In this document: positions 1 through 7,941 of the stretch, one piece after another
How the letters are laid out: each line of letters starts with the position of its first letter
Position numbering within the stretch: position 1 is the stretch's first letter
DNA from: DAOVGZ01 sp964477815
Lineage (GTDB): Bacteria; Babelota; Babeliae; Babelales; Vermiphilaceae
Length of the DNA stretch: 38,804 nucleotides
Reading direction: 5' to 3'
Assembly: GCA_964477815.1 (NCBI GenBank)
Contig: CAYZEO010000006.1
Span: 1-38,804, forward strand
Translations under genes and position numbers: made by a program
The notes under the pieces: model-generated
Told to the model about the DNA's origin: nothing
Seen by the model: the letters and a program-made list of their open reading frames with translations, nothing else
The model's database searches: none

Positions 1-480
1 AAGCTAATTGTCATAATGGTTATAGGTATGATTGTTGCGCTGTTTTTCATTTCTAAAATAGATATTACTTTATTAAACTCATTATCATTTCTTAGCATTT
101 TGACGCTCACCACAACAAGAATTATTTTTTATTTATTTGTAGGCTTTTTTTCAATTGGGATTGTTGCGGCTTTTTTTCTTCTAAAAAAAGAAAGTAAGCC
201 GGTTGCTATTCTTAGCCAAAAAGGAATAAGTGTTAATCACTATGGTTTCATATCATGGAAAAACATCAAAAAATTTACCTCTTATCATTTATTTGATAAT
301 AAAGAGGCAATTGGTATTGAGACTAAAAATATAAAAGCTTTATCGGATCAATCTGATTTAAGTGGAAAGATTGGTATATTTTGGTCGAAACTTTTTTGTA
401 AGCCTCATATAGTTCTTTCAAATCTTGATACAGAAAATGAGAAAATCATTACTTTTGCTCGTCGACATCTAAAGGATTAA
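1..480 (+). CDS. Membrane protein with cytosolic PH-like tail, 5'-truncated by window edge
   Basis: The frame is open from base 1. The codons before the first ATG (base 16) read KLIVI and align with residues in the first helix of the next gene (KVLVIAP), so the true start lies upstream of the window. What is visible is two hydrophobic segments, then a soluble tail of about 90 residues with the blocks AILSQKGISV, FISWKNIKKF and HIVLSNLDTENE. Matching blocks occur in the downstream neighbour (AILNQDGIWV, FISWKDVEEF, HITLSNLDTANE), so the two are tandem paralogues. The layout resembles STM3941/YcxB-type proteins, two helices followed by a PH-like fold. That assignment is by pattern only and the function is unknown. 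Confidence 0.75.
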   Translation, partial: KLIVIMVIGMIVALFFISKIDITLLNSLSFLSILTLTTTRIIFYLFVGFFSIGIVAAFFLLKKESKPVAILSQKGISVNHYGFISWKNIKKFTSYHLFDNKEAIGIETKNIKALSDQSDLSGKIGIFWSKLFCKPHIVLSNLDTENEKIITFARRHLKD

Positions 481-554
481 TCATCAAGTTTCCAAATCTT
501 TAGGTGTGTTTGGTTTTCTTTTGGCATTGCCAACTCCATAGATAGGTTTTTTCC

Positions 555-1118
555 ATGAATAAAACAGCCGAGCTTGTTGTTCATTTTAATAAAGAAGGTT
601 ACTGGAAGGTTCTTGTTATAGCACCAGTAATGATTGTGGCAATGGTGGCTTTGCTGCTTTTTTATTCGCAAATACATATCGCTTTCCCAGGATGGCCACT
701 TCTTACTTCTTTTATTTCTTATATTATTTCCGTAGTAAAAACTTTTTTCTATATTGGTATCGCTTTTTTTCTTTTTATTCTTTTAATCGGTCTTTTGTAT
801 GCTCCCTTTTTTCTAGGATGCAAAGGACCAGCAGCAATTTTAAATCAGGATGGAATTTGGGTTAGATACCATAATTTTATTTCTTGGAAGGATGTTGAGG
901 AATTTTCTCTGTATACTATCGCTAGAACGCCGTTAGAATCGATAAAAATTCAGGTTAAAGATGTGACCCGTCTGTCTAAGCAATCGAATTGGGATGGCAA
1001 GTTAAGAATATTTTGGGCAAAGTTGTTTGGTACTCCTCATATAACGCTTTCGAATCTTGATACTGCGAATGAGGACATTATTATTTTTGCTCAACGGTAT
1101 CTGAAAGGCAGTAAGTGA
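555..1118 (+). CDS. Membrane protein with cytosolic PH-like tail (paralogue of upstream gene)
   Basis: 187 residues. A short polar N-terminus is followed by two membrane spans (about residues 17-38 and 55-85) and a soluble C-terminal domain carrying the same FISWK and SNLDTxNE blocks as the preceding gene. The two probably arose by tandem duplication. The start is preceded by only a weak AGG at suitable distance. The stop overlaps the GTG of the next gene by four bases (GTGA), which suggests translational coupling and one operon for all three genes. No enzyme motif is visible. The PH-like reading of the tail is a guess from the general layout. Confidence 0.75.
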   Translation: MNKTAELVVHFNKEGYWKVLVIAPVMIVAMVALLLFYSQIHIAFPGWPLLTSFISYIISVVKTFFYIGIAFFLFILLIGLLYAPFFLGCKGPAAILNQDGIWVRYHNFISWKDVEEFSLYTIARTPLESIKIQVKDVTRLSKQSNWDGKLRIFWAKLFGTPHITLSNLDTANEDIIIFAQRYLKGSK

Positions 1119-1537
1119 AGAAATATTTAGATTCTGTGAAAGACGAATTTAAATACAGATTCTTTAGCTACTTGTTAATGGCTGTTGCAGCTGGTTCAAT
1201 ATTTCCATTTTACTCTGGAGGGAATTTTAGCTTTTTGGGGATATTTTTATCTGTTTTTTTGTATGTTTTCTCAATTTTATTGTTTAATGCTTATGTAAGT
1301 CATAAGGACAAAAAAATACCTTTTGGTAAAAGTCTATCAATGACATATTTGGAGTATGTGAAGCATGAGATTATACACAATTATCCACGTTTTTTGATTG
1401 TTCCTGTTGTAGCAGCGCTAGCTCTTTATTTTTTCAGTACCGTCAGTTGTTGGATAATTTTTTCGTATAGTGCCATTCTTTTGATTGGTGCGCCGTTTCT
1501 TTCCGCTTATACAAAGAAGATGAGCAGAAAGTTTTAG
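1115..1537 (+). CDS. Small polytopic membrane protein, unknown function
   Basis: 140 residues starting at a GTG that overlaps the previous stop by four bases. About four hydrophobic segments are visible (around residues 16-35, 40-62, 93-112 and 113-130), separated by a basic, polar loop. I do not recognise a family. The overlap places it in an operon with the two paralogous membrane proteins upstream, so it may work with them in the envelope. Confidence 0.65.
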   Translation: MKKYLDSVKDEFKYRFFSYLLMAVAAGSIFPFYSGGNFSFLGIFLSVFLYVFSILLFNAYVSHKDKKIPFGKSLSMTYLEYVKHEIIHNYPRFLIVPVVAALALYFFSTVSCWIIFSYSAILLIGAPFLSAYTKKMSRKF

Positions 1538-1613
1538 TTGCGTTGACATCATTGTCCTGTGCTCTGTACCGTGAGATCTGGCCGTTTTTCAGGTGTGTTG
1601 TAAGGAGTGGAAT

Positions 1614-2978
1614 GTGGTTGATGAGCAACGTGTCAGAAAATTGAATAAAAAATTAGAAGTTGATGGTCCAATTGTTTACTGGATGTCGCGTGATCAACGG
1701 GTTTCGGACAATTGGGCTTTTTTGTATGCACAACAACTTGCAAAAAAAAAGAAACAACATGTGTGTGTTGTTTTTAACTTGATGCCAAAATTTTTGGATG
1801 CAACATTGCGACAGTATGATTTTATGCTCAAGGGATTGCAGGAAGTTGAAGCTGCTTTGAAAAAATACAAAGTCCCCTTTTTTCTGTTGTTTGGTGACCC
1901 TGCTGTGCAAATCACACGTTTTGCAAAGAAAGTGAAAGCGGGTGCTGTTGTTACCGATTTTGATCCTTTGAAAATAAAGATGCGTGCGCAAAAAAAAGTT
2001 GCTGCGGCTCTGAATATTTCTGTTGTTCAGGTTGATGCTCATAACATTGTTCCTTGTTGGATAACTTCTTCAAAACAGGAGTATGCTGCTCGTACAATTC
2101 GGCCCAAAATAAAACGACATCTTCGAGATTTTTTACAACCATTTTCACGAATTACTAAACAAACAATTCCGTGTCCGATAGCAGTAAAAAAAATAAACTG
2201 GCCAGCTGTTTATAAAAAGCTCAAGATAGACAAAACTGTCCAGCCGATTGATTGGTGCAAGCCGGGAGAGACAGCTGCAAAAAGAATGGCCAACTCATTT
2301 ATAGCAAAACGACTAAATGGATATGCTGAAAATAGAAACGATCCGAATATAAATGGTCAGTCAAATCTTTCTCCATATCTACATTTTGGACAAATTTCAG
2401 CGCAACGAGTTGCTTTGCAAATTGTAAAGACAAAAAAAGGGAGAAAAAAGGACAGGGATGCATTTTTAGAAGAACTTATTATTCGCAAAGAGCTCTCTGA
2501 CAATTTCTGTTTTTACAACAATCAATATGATTCGCATAAAGGTTTTCCGAATTGGGCTTTAAAGACGCTCAAAAAACACGCGCGTGATAAACGACCGTAT
2601 CGTTATACCCGCCGTCAGTTGGAGCGTGGAATGACACACGATGATTTATGGAATGCTGCACAGGTTCAGATGGTAACAACGGGGAAGATGCATGGTTTTT
2701 TGCGAATGTACTGGGCAAAAAAAATACTTGAGTGGACAAAGGATTACAAAACAGCGTTTTCTATTGCTGTTTACCTAAATGATAAATATGAGCTTGATGG
2801 TAGAGACCCCAATGGTTACGTCGGTATTGCATGGTCAATTGGAGGTGTGCACGATCGTCCGTGGGCAGAGCGGCCTGTTTTTGGATTGATTCGAGTGATG
2901 ACCTACGAAGGCAGCAAAAAAAAGTTTGATGTACAAAAGTTTGTCAAAAAATTTCCCCGCAGCGATGATCTACAATGA
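1614..2978 (+). CDS. phr: Class II deoxyribodipyrimidine photolyase
   Basis: Light-driven FAD enzyme that splits cyclobutane pyrimidine dimers in DNA. The N-terminal block YWMSRDQRVSDNWA (antenna/Rossmann domain) and the C-terminal FAD-domain block LDGRDPNGYVGIAW followed by GGVHDRPWAERPVFG are hallmarks of class II photolyases rather than class I. The middle carries NLSPYLHFGQIS, the usual FAD-binding stretch. I place the start at GTG 1614 because AAGGAG (1602-1607) sits six bases before it, giving 454 residues, a normal length. An upstream in-frame GTG at 1593 has no such site. Its 3' end overlaps the convergent Fic gene by nine bases. Class II enzymes are patchily distributed in bacteria, so transfer is possible. 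Confidence 0.93.
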   Translation: MVDEQRVRKLNKKLEVDGPIVYWMSRDQRVSDNWAFLYAQQLAKKKKQHVCVVFNLMPKFLDATLRQYDFMLKGLQEVEAALKKYKVPFFLLFGDPAVQITRFAKKVKAGAVVTDFDPLKIKMRAQKKVAAALNISVVQVDAHNIVPCWITSSKQEYAARTIRPKIKRHLRDFLQPFSRITKQTIPCPIAVKKINWPAVYKKLKIDKTVQPIDWCKPGETAAKRMANSFIAKRLNGYAENRNDPNINGQSNLSPYLHFGQISAQRVALQIVKTKKGRKKDRDAFLEELIIRKELSDNFCFYNNQYDSHKGFPNWALKTLKKHARDKRPYRYTRRQLERGMTHDDLWNAAQVQMVTTGKMHGFLRMYWAKKILEWTKDYKTAFSIAVYLNDKYELDGRDPNGYVGIAWSIGGVHDRPWAERPVFGLIRVMTYEGSKKKFDVQKFVKKFPRSDDLQ

Positions 2979-4061
2979 CAAGAGAGCTTCGTATTCTGGT
3001 GCGAGTTGATATTTTCTTCCTTTGCGTGATGGGTCAACGACAATAATAAACTGTTCACCAACCCATTTTTGACACAGTTTTCTTGTGGTACGTGGTTGCA
3101 GTCCAAGTGTGTGCGCAATTTGAGTTGTTGTAACTGTTTTATATTCTCTAAAAAGATCAAGAACTATGCGTTGTCTATTGTCAAGACGTCGCAAAATCGC
3201 AGATTGATCGTGCCTCTTTTGTGATTTTTGTTCTTTTGCTTTTCGTGTTACTGCTTCAAAGGCGCGAGCGACACCTTCACAAAAATATTCAATCCAATGG
3301 GTAATATCAGCGTCTGCTCTGCCCATGTAATAATTATGTGATGGTCCAACATTAAGTGCGTCGTAATACGCTGGTAAGTTGCGTGCATAGTATTCATCTA
3401 AAGAATAAATCCCCTTCAGACCATATCCATGTAAACGTAAAATCATAGTGGAAAGCAGGCGAGCGACCCTTCCGTTTCCATCGTAATAAGGGTGAATGGT
3501 TGCAAACTGATAGTGTGCAATACCGGCAATAAGTGGTGCAGGTAGATCCGAGTTTTGTATCCAATAAACTAATGCTTTCATTAGGCCCGGAACATCATGT
3601 GCTTCTGGAGGAAGATATACAATGTTGCCTGAGCTGCCCTCACGAATGACGTTTTGGCCATCGCGATAGAATGAAGGTTTTGCATTATTTTTTCCTTTTC
3701 CCATGACCAAGGCATGCACTGTTTGAATAGTATGCTCCGTGATAGGGCGCCCGGATTCACTGTAGCGTTCCATAAAATCAAAGGCTGCGTAATACCCTTT
3801 AACTTCTGCTTCATCTCGCTTGCGAAGAGGTATGGTTTTTTTTTCAAAAAGTACTCGTTCAACCTGCTCCATTGTGAGCCGATTACCTTCTATTTTGGTG
3901 GAATAGTGCGTTGAAGCAAGGCGTGAGGTTTTTCTCAGGCCCTCGAGCATGGAGTCGGTAATTGGCAAGTCTTCGATATGCTCTCTGGATTGCTCAATGC
4001 GAGCAAGAAGGTCAGAGATAATCTTTGTGAATTTAAAGTGAGGTCGGAACTTTATCGGCAT
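2970..4061 (-). CDS. Fic-domain protein with C-terminal winged helix (class II Fic)
   Basis: 363 residues. The Fic motif HPYYDGNGRVAR (about residues 190-201) has the catalytic His and the GNGR phosphate loop, so AMP transfer or a related nucleotide transfer should be possible. An inhibitory motif STKIEG (54-59; pattern S/T-x3-E-G/N) lies before it, which defines a self-inhibited class II Fic protein. Residues after about 285 look like a winged helix (TTTQIAHTLGLQPRTTRKL), as in Fic proteins that bind DNA. The start codon and Shine-Dalgarno (AAAGG) both lie inside the repeat array upstream, which fits autoregulation. No antitoxin partner gene is visible. The target protein is unknown. Confidence 0.9.
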   Translation of the reverse strand: MPIKFRPHFKFTKIISDLLARIEQSREHIEDLPITDSMLEGLRKTSRLASTHYSTKIEGNRLTMEQVERVLFEKKTIPLRKRDEAEVKGYYAAFDFMERYSESGRPITEHTIQTVHALVMGKGKNNAKPSFYRDGQNVIREGSSGNIVYLPPEAHDVPGLMKALVYWIQNSDLPAPLIAGIAHYQFATIHPYYDGNGRVARLLSTMILRLHGYGLKGIYSLDEYYARNLPAYYDALNVGPSHNYYMGRADADITHWIEYFCEGVARAFEAVTRKAKEQKSQKRHDQSAILRRLDNRQRIVLDLFREYKTVTTTQIAHTLGLQPRTTRKLCQKWVGEQFIIVVDPSRKGRKYQLAPEYEALLSL

Positions 4062-4130
4062 TTTATCGGCCCTTTATTGGCATTTAAAATACTTTATAAT
4101 TAAATATTAACAGTTAAAGGGCCGATAAAT
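4051..4130. promoter_or_regulatory. Operator-like repeat array over the first fic start
   Basis: Three head-to-tail 11-mers occur back to back: TTTATCGGCAT (4051-4061), TTTATCGGCCC (4062-4072) and TTTATTGGCAT (4073-4083). After about 30 bp of AT-rich DNA an exact 15-base inverted copy of part of the array follows: TTTATCGGCCCTTTA (4062-4076) pairs with TAAAGGGCCGATAAA (4115-4129). The array covers the fic ribosome site and start codon, and the AT-rich spacer could hold its promoter. A bound winged-helix protein here would block both transcription and translation. Binding by the Fic protein itself is inferred. Confidence 0.7.
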
Positions 4131-4191
4131 CAATGATCAAACCATAGAATCTGAGTATCCGTGCAATTTTGCATAAAGATTCGAAATAGTG

Positions 4192-4533
4192 TTATTTTTT
4201 TTTCTTCTTAATTCTTTTGAATTTTTTTATTGAATTAAGCAATTGCTTTTTAATTTGTTCTTTTTTGTAGCCTGTCCCGCAAGGACAATCAAAGTGATGT
4301 GATGTGCTAGGTTTCCCTGATGAATAATTTGTTTGCCCCACCCAAAATGTTTTTTGGTTATAGATAGGCTGATTTTTTTTTGTTGGAAGGTACACTCTTG
4401 CGTGATGTATTATTCCTCCATTTGTCTTGCTCTTCCAGTTCAATATTTTGGGAAAATTTTTTTTGGGTCCCTGTGATGCGTGGCTGGCGCAACCTAAGCT
4501 TAGCAATACAGTTGCTGTAATGACCTTTTTCAT
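4192..4533 (-). CDS. Small secreted Lys-rich protein, unknown function
   Basis: 113 residues with a clear Sec signal peptide (KK, hydrophobic core, cleavage near SHA-SQ at about residue 20). The mature part is basic and ends in KRIKKKKK. A Cys pair occurs in FDCPCGTGY. AAAGGAG stands correctly before the ATG. No family is recognised. It is one of many short signal-peptide proteins with basic tails in this window. Confidence 0.7.
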   Translation of the reverse strand: MKKVITATVLLSLGCASHASQGPKKNFPKILNWKSKTNGGIIHHARVYLPTKKNQPIYNQKTFWVGQTNYSSGKPSTSHHFDCPCGTGYKKEQIKKQLLNSIKKFKRIKKKKK

Positions 4534-4681
4534 GATGCTCCTTTTGTTAAAGGGGGTTAATTATTTTTTGTATTTTTCTGTTTTGCTAACAGTAGACGGT
4601 GAGCAATCATAGCAGTTTTTTTTGCTGTGTCTATAAAAAAAGGATAGTAATATTCCATCGCGTGTATGCTTCAGAATTGTG

Positions 4682-5104
4682 TTATTTTTTCTCAACTTCT
4701 CTGTGTTGTTTATTTATTTTCGTCATCATCTCATTCATGTGTTCATTCAGGCCAAGTTCCACTTTATTTGGGCTCAGTGGAAGTTTTTTACTGTTCGAAT
4801 GCACCTGAAAGATTGTTGTTTTTTTTCGAGGAATTTTTTTTGTGCTACACCAGCCAAAAAAGCGTTTGTCTTTCAAATCTTTGACCATGTTGTAGGTGCA
4901 TGAGCCAAGTTTTGGGTGATCGTATTCAACTTGCGCGACTATGATCTTTTTGCTTTTAATTGTTTTGAGTTTTGGCACAAACCTGTAGTAAAAAGGTTTT
5001 TTTGTGTATTTAACGATTATTTTTTTTTGTGGTTTGATTTTTTTTGGTTTGGTCAGAGAGTAAAATGGAATGAATATTACGATAAAAAGTAGTTTTTTCC
5101 TCAC
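4682..5104 (-). CDS. Small secreted Lys-rich protein, unknown function
   Basis: 140 residues, GTG start, with an N-terminal hydrophobic segment (about residues 4-17) that looks like a signal peptide or anchor, then a very basic mature region (KKIKPQKKIIVKYTKK). Two Cys lie at about residues 68 and 86 and could form a disulfide outside the cytoplasm. The start overlaps the stop of the upstream 66-residue gene by four bases (GTGA), so the two are probably translated together. No family is recognised. Confidence 0.65.
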   Translation of the reverse strand: MRKKLLFIVIFIPFYSLTKPKKIKPQKKIIVKYTKKPFYYRFVPKLKTIKSKKIIVAQVEYDHPKLGSCTYNMVKDLKDKRFFGWCSTKKIPRKKTTIFQVHSNSKKLPLSPNKVELGLNEHMNEMMTKINKQHREVEKK

Positions 5105-5301
5105 TTCTCTTCAATAAGGCCGCCGATGATTCCTTTGCCTACCCCTTTTGTTGCACCCTTGCTAACACCTTTGGTGACTCCCTTGGTAATCTTTTTTGTG
5201 GCGTATGAGACGGCATAAAGGTAAACTCGGTATCCAATATATCCTGCAAGGACAATGCCACCAACAATAAAAGCGATTTTTATAATATTATTTTTGTTCA
5301 T
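5101..5301 (-). CDS. Single-span membrane mini-protein with KGxT repeats
   Basis: 66 residues: a short N-terminus, one membrane span (about residues 8-30), then a tail made of four-residue repeats (TKGV, SKGA, TKGV, GKGI) rich in Gly and Lys. A ribosome site (AAAGGAAAG) precedes the ATG. The gene is coupled to the next secreted protein by a four-base overlap. A Gly/Lys-repeat tail beside a membrane span could bind lipids or nucleic acid, or insert like a glycine zipper. This cannot be decided from sequence. Confidence 0.65.
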   Translation of the reverse strand: MNKNNIIKIAFIVGGIVLAGYIGYRVYLYAVSYATKKITKGVTKGVSKGATKGVGKGIIGGLIEEK

Positions 5302-5415
5302 AAGGTTCTTTCCTTTCTTATGGTTTTAATAACCTGATTTGTAGATTAGATGAGGTGTGAATTTTAAAGCAATACTTTGATTGATCTATAGATAAGTTGT
5401 TGGGGAGTTTTGGTG

Positions 5416-5799
5416 TTAAATAATTACGTGAGTTAAAATTGCTACAAATGCAATCACGCCAAGAATCACTATCAAAATGCCAATAATTAAAGCGAGATTA
5501 AAGGGTGGTTTTTGCCGATACCTTTCTTTTTCTATCTGTTTGATTTTATGTCTATGTTGGGCAATGGCTAATAAAATCGAAATGACGCCAACAACAATCA
5601 AAAGAACTGCTACAAATTGTATCATTCTGATAACAATATGTTCATAGTGTTCCGATCTCATCAGTGCAATAACACTTCCAAGTCCGAAACCAAAACCGAT
5701 CATGGTCAATCCAGATTGAATCCATGTCAGCAGTGTTTGCTCAGCAATCTCATTTCCGTTAAATTTTTCCAGTTCTTTTACAAGTTCTTCTTTTTTCAC
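5416..5799 (-). CDS. DUF202-type inner-membrane protein
   Basis: 127 residues. A short acidic helix is followed by EQTLLTWIQSGLTMIGFGFGLGS, close to the family pattern in which an acidic/polar stretch leads to LAWxRTGLTxxGFG (DUF202/YidH). Three membrane spans are visible (about residues 25-45, 55-80 and 98-125), with a basic loop between the second and third. GTG start behind AGGAG. It follows the second fic gene by 27 bp on the same strand, so the two may share a transcript. Biochemical role unknown. Confidence 0.7.
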   Translation of the reverse strand: MKKEELVKELEKFNGNEIAEQTLLTWIQSGLTMIGFGFGLGSVIALMRSEHYEHIVIRMIQFVAVLLIVVGVISILLAIAQHRHKIKQIEKERYRQKPPFNLALIIGILIVILGVIAFVAILTHVII

Positions 5800-5826
5800 G
5801 GTAGGGTTCTCCTCATGTTATTTGGT

Positions 5827-6954
5827 TTATCTGTATTCTCGTTCAAGGATGATGAAATATGGTTCAAATCGGAAGAGTTTGCCTCTTTTTTGTTTTGTTT
5901 GTTCTACAAGAAGTTCGAGTGAAACAAATTGTTCAATGATTTTTCCCGCCGTGTTGTATGACACGTTCAGCTGAGAACTTAGCTTTGTGATACTTATTAC
6001 TGGGTAGTTGAACATGATTGGTAATGCCTTGAGCATTGTTTCTCGATTTGATTCTCTCAGAGATTTGTCATCATTTAGGGTTTTCGTGATCTGTTTTTCT
6101 AGTAAATCTATTTCCTGTGCTCGTGTGTAGGCGTCGATGCTGCTTTCTTTAATAATACCAAGGTAGAATTTTATCCACGATTCAAAGTCTCCTTTTGTTT
6201 CAACGTTGTTAAGAAGCCTATAGTAGTCAAAATGTTGTTTCTTAAAGTAGTACGAAGGGTAGATTACTGGGGCTGAAAGTATTTTGCTCTCCACGAGCAT
6301 CAGAACAATCAGTATTCTCCCAATTCTTCCATTGCCGTCCAAGAAAGGGTGGATAGTTTCAAATTGAACGTGGGCCAACCCTGCTTTAATCAATGGCGGA
6401 AGAGAATAATCTTCATTAATGAATTTTTCAAGTTCAGACATCAGTTCTTGAATTTTTTGTGGTGGCGACGGAACAAGGTTGCCAACTTTTACAGTTTGTT
6501 TTCGATAGTGTCCGGGATCTGTTTCATCCCCTTCTCCTTTTTCCATCAATTCTTTGTGAGCGTTCAAAATGACTCGAGAAATGATTGGCAAATTTTTTTC
6601 TTTTATCAGTTCGAGTGTTTTGTAAAGTGCGTGTGTATAGTTTAAAACGAGCTGTGTATTTTTGTCTGGAGCTGTTTCTAAAAGAGGTTGGGTAAACAGA
6701 TCGAGAAGTGTGGTGTTTACATTTTCAATTGCCGAAGAAAGTAACGCTTCTTTGTTAACATAGGCTTTTATGAATCTTTTATTATTCGGAATTTTTTGTG
6801 TCATTTCTTTTAGTTTGCCCAGGGAGTGCATTGCGTCGCCATACAGTTCCATGGTTTCCGGATCCAATTTTAAGGGTGGATTGTGTGGCGGTAAAGGTTT
6901 CGGGATAAAAAAGGTTATAGAACCCAGAGTTTCATAAGTTCCTGTTTTGCGCAT
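5827..6954 (-). CDS. Fic-domain protein with C-terminal winged helix (class II Fic)
   Basis: 375 residues. The Fic motif HPFLDGNGRIGR (about residues 202-213) is fully canonical. The inhibitory helix motif SSAIEN (73-78) matches S/T-x3-E-G/N, so activity is held in check within the same chain. The family N-terminal helical domain precedes it. The C-terminus (about 305-375) reads as a winged helix (SITKLSSQLNVSYNTAGKII). The sequence differs strongly from the first Fic protein in this window, so they are not recent duplicates. Immediately upstream lie two pairs of inverted half-sites, probably an autoregulatory operator. Substrate unknown. Confidence 0.9.
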   Translation of the reverse strand: MRKTGTYETLGSITFFIPKPLPPHNPPLKLDPETMELYGDAMHSLGKLKEMTQKIPNNKRFIKAYVNKEALLSSAIENVNTTLLDLFTQPLLETAPDKNTQLVLNYTHALYKTLELIKEKNLPIISRVILNAHKELMEKGEGDETDPGHYRKQTVKVGNLVPSPPQKIQELMSELEKFINEDYSLPPLIKAGLAHVQFETIHPFLDGNGRIGRILIVLMLVESKILSAPVIYPSYYFKKQHFDYYRLLNNVETKGDFESWIKFYLGIIKESSIDAYTRAQEIDLLEKQITKTLNDDKSLRESNRETMLKALPIMFNYPVISITKLSSQLNVSYNTAGKIIEQFVSLELLVEQTKQKRGKLFRFEPYFIILEREYR

Positions 6955-6960
6955 ATCAAT

Positions 6961-7048
6961 TTCTTATTTCAATAATTAAGCCTTTCTTGAAATAAGAATG
7001 TACTATTTAGACCTGTTATTTCAATAAATGGGTAAAAATTGAAATAAC
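6961..7048. promoter_or_regulatory. Four half-site operator upstream of the second fic gene
   Basis: A perfect 12-base inverted repeat, TTCTTATTTCAA (6961-6972) and TTGAAATAAGAA (6987-6998), is followed by a perfect 11-base inverted repeat, GTTATTTCAAT (7015-7025) and ATTGAAATAAC (7038-7048). All four half-sites share TTATTTCAA and alternate in orientation. They begin seven bases upstream of the fic start codon. Spacing and symmetry fit a dimeric or tetrameric DNA-binding protein, most simply the winged helix of the Fic protein itself. The rest of the gap to 7231 shows nothing further that I can name. Confidence 0.7.
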
Positions 7049-7231
7049 GGTCTGATTTGGTTCAGTTTTTTAACTTGTATGATGAGGGGTGAATTAGGCG
7101 AATGCAAGGGTTTATTGGAATGGCAGTTGTGAGTGCTTGTAGAAGAGTTAAGCTATAGATAGTAGGCAATATACCAATCAAATATACCAACAGTGGGGGA
7201 CAAATTTGTGGCATATATTTGTAAGATTCGT

Positions 7232-7876
7232 ATGAATAGCTTTTTGAGATTTTTTTCTGTGGTCATTTTTGTTGGAGGATTTCTTTCTTTTCGCATAGGG
7301 AAAGGCAATTCGATTGATCGAAAAGATGGAATTTTCGATTTTTGTTACAAGGATGATGCATCAGAATGTTTTCGTATGTTTTCAGATAATATTTCTCATT
7401 TTATTTCACAAAATGCCTATTATGATGTTCCCGAGACTAAAAAAGAACTTATAGATGCAGCTATCATGAGGTTTAAAGAAGAACTAAAGAAGATTCCTTT
7501 TGAATATCGTGTGGGTGAAAAATATAAATCTACAAAAATTTTGAGTCTACGTGTCGGAGGAAAGACCGTTGGTTTTGTCAAGCTTGCATGTTACGGGTAT
7601 TTGGAAAGTATATTCTGTGAGTCTGGAGAAATTGAAATTCTTGTTATTTCAAAAGAATTTAGAAAAAAAGGTTATGGAAAAAGACTTTTGTGTAAGGCTA
7701 TGAAATATTTGCAAGAAAAAAATGCCAAGAAGATTGTTTTGGCTGTTGAAAGCAAAAATTATGGTGCTCGTGCGTTGTATGAAGGTGCTGGATTCAAGAT
7801 AGATACATCTCTAGTAAGAGATGTTGGTTCTTCTGGCAAGAGCAATGATGTATTTTATTATTTTTCGTCAAAGTAA
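7232..7876 (+). CDS. GNAT acetyltransferase with N-terminal signal/anchor
   Basis: 214 residues from ATG 7232. GTG 7193 and GTG 7208 are in-frame alternatives; the latter has a GGGGGA behind it. The N-terminus is a hydrophobic segment of about 20 residues, typical of a signal peptide or membrane anchor. The GNAT fold follows, with the acetyl-CoA loop in ISKEFRKKGYGKRLL (pattern R/Q-x-x-G-x-G/A) and the closing block ARALYEGAGFK. An exported or membrane-tethered GNAT is unusual, because acetyl-CoA is cytosolic. It could face the cytoplasm as an anchored enzyme or be delivered to a host. A second gene of this layout lies at 33149-33724. Confidence 0.8.
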   Translation: MNSFLRFFSVVIFVGGFLSFRIGKGNSIDRKDGIFDFCYKDDASECFRMFSDNISHFISQNAYYDVPETKKELIDAAIMRFKEELKKIPFEYRVGEKYKSTKILSLRVGGKTVGFVKLACYGYLESIFCESGEIEILVISKEFRKKGYGKRLLCKAMKYLQEKNAKKIVLAVESKNYGARALYEGAGFKIDTSLVRDVGSSGKSNDVFYYFSSK

Positions 7877-7895
7877 TTTTTTAAAGCATCTATAA

Positions 7896-7928
7896 AATGG
7901 GGCTTTTCATAGTTCGAGAAGCCCCATT
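7896..7928. terminator. Bidirectional intrinsic terminator
   Basis: The stem AATGGGGCTT (7896-7905) pairs with AAGCCCCATT (7919-7928) around a 13-base loop. It is followed by a T-rich run on the plus strand, and A-rich sequence on the other side gives a U-run for minus transcripts. It lies between the convergent GNAT and aspT genes and should end both. Confidence 0.85.
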
Positions 7929-7941
7929 TTTCTTTTTTATT

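Noticed and set aside
2970..7048. Classical Fic/Doc toxin-antitoxin operons
   Set aside because: Both Fic proteins carry their own inhibitory motif and no small antitoxin gene precedes them, so they are self-inhibited rather than two-gene systems.
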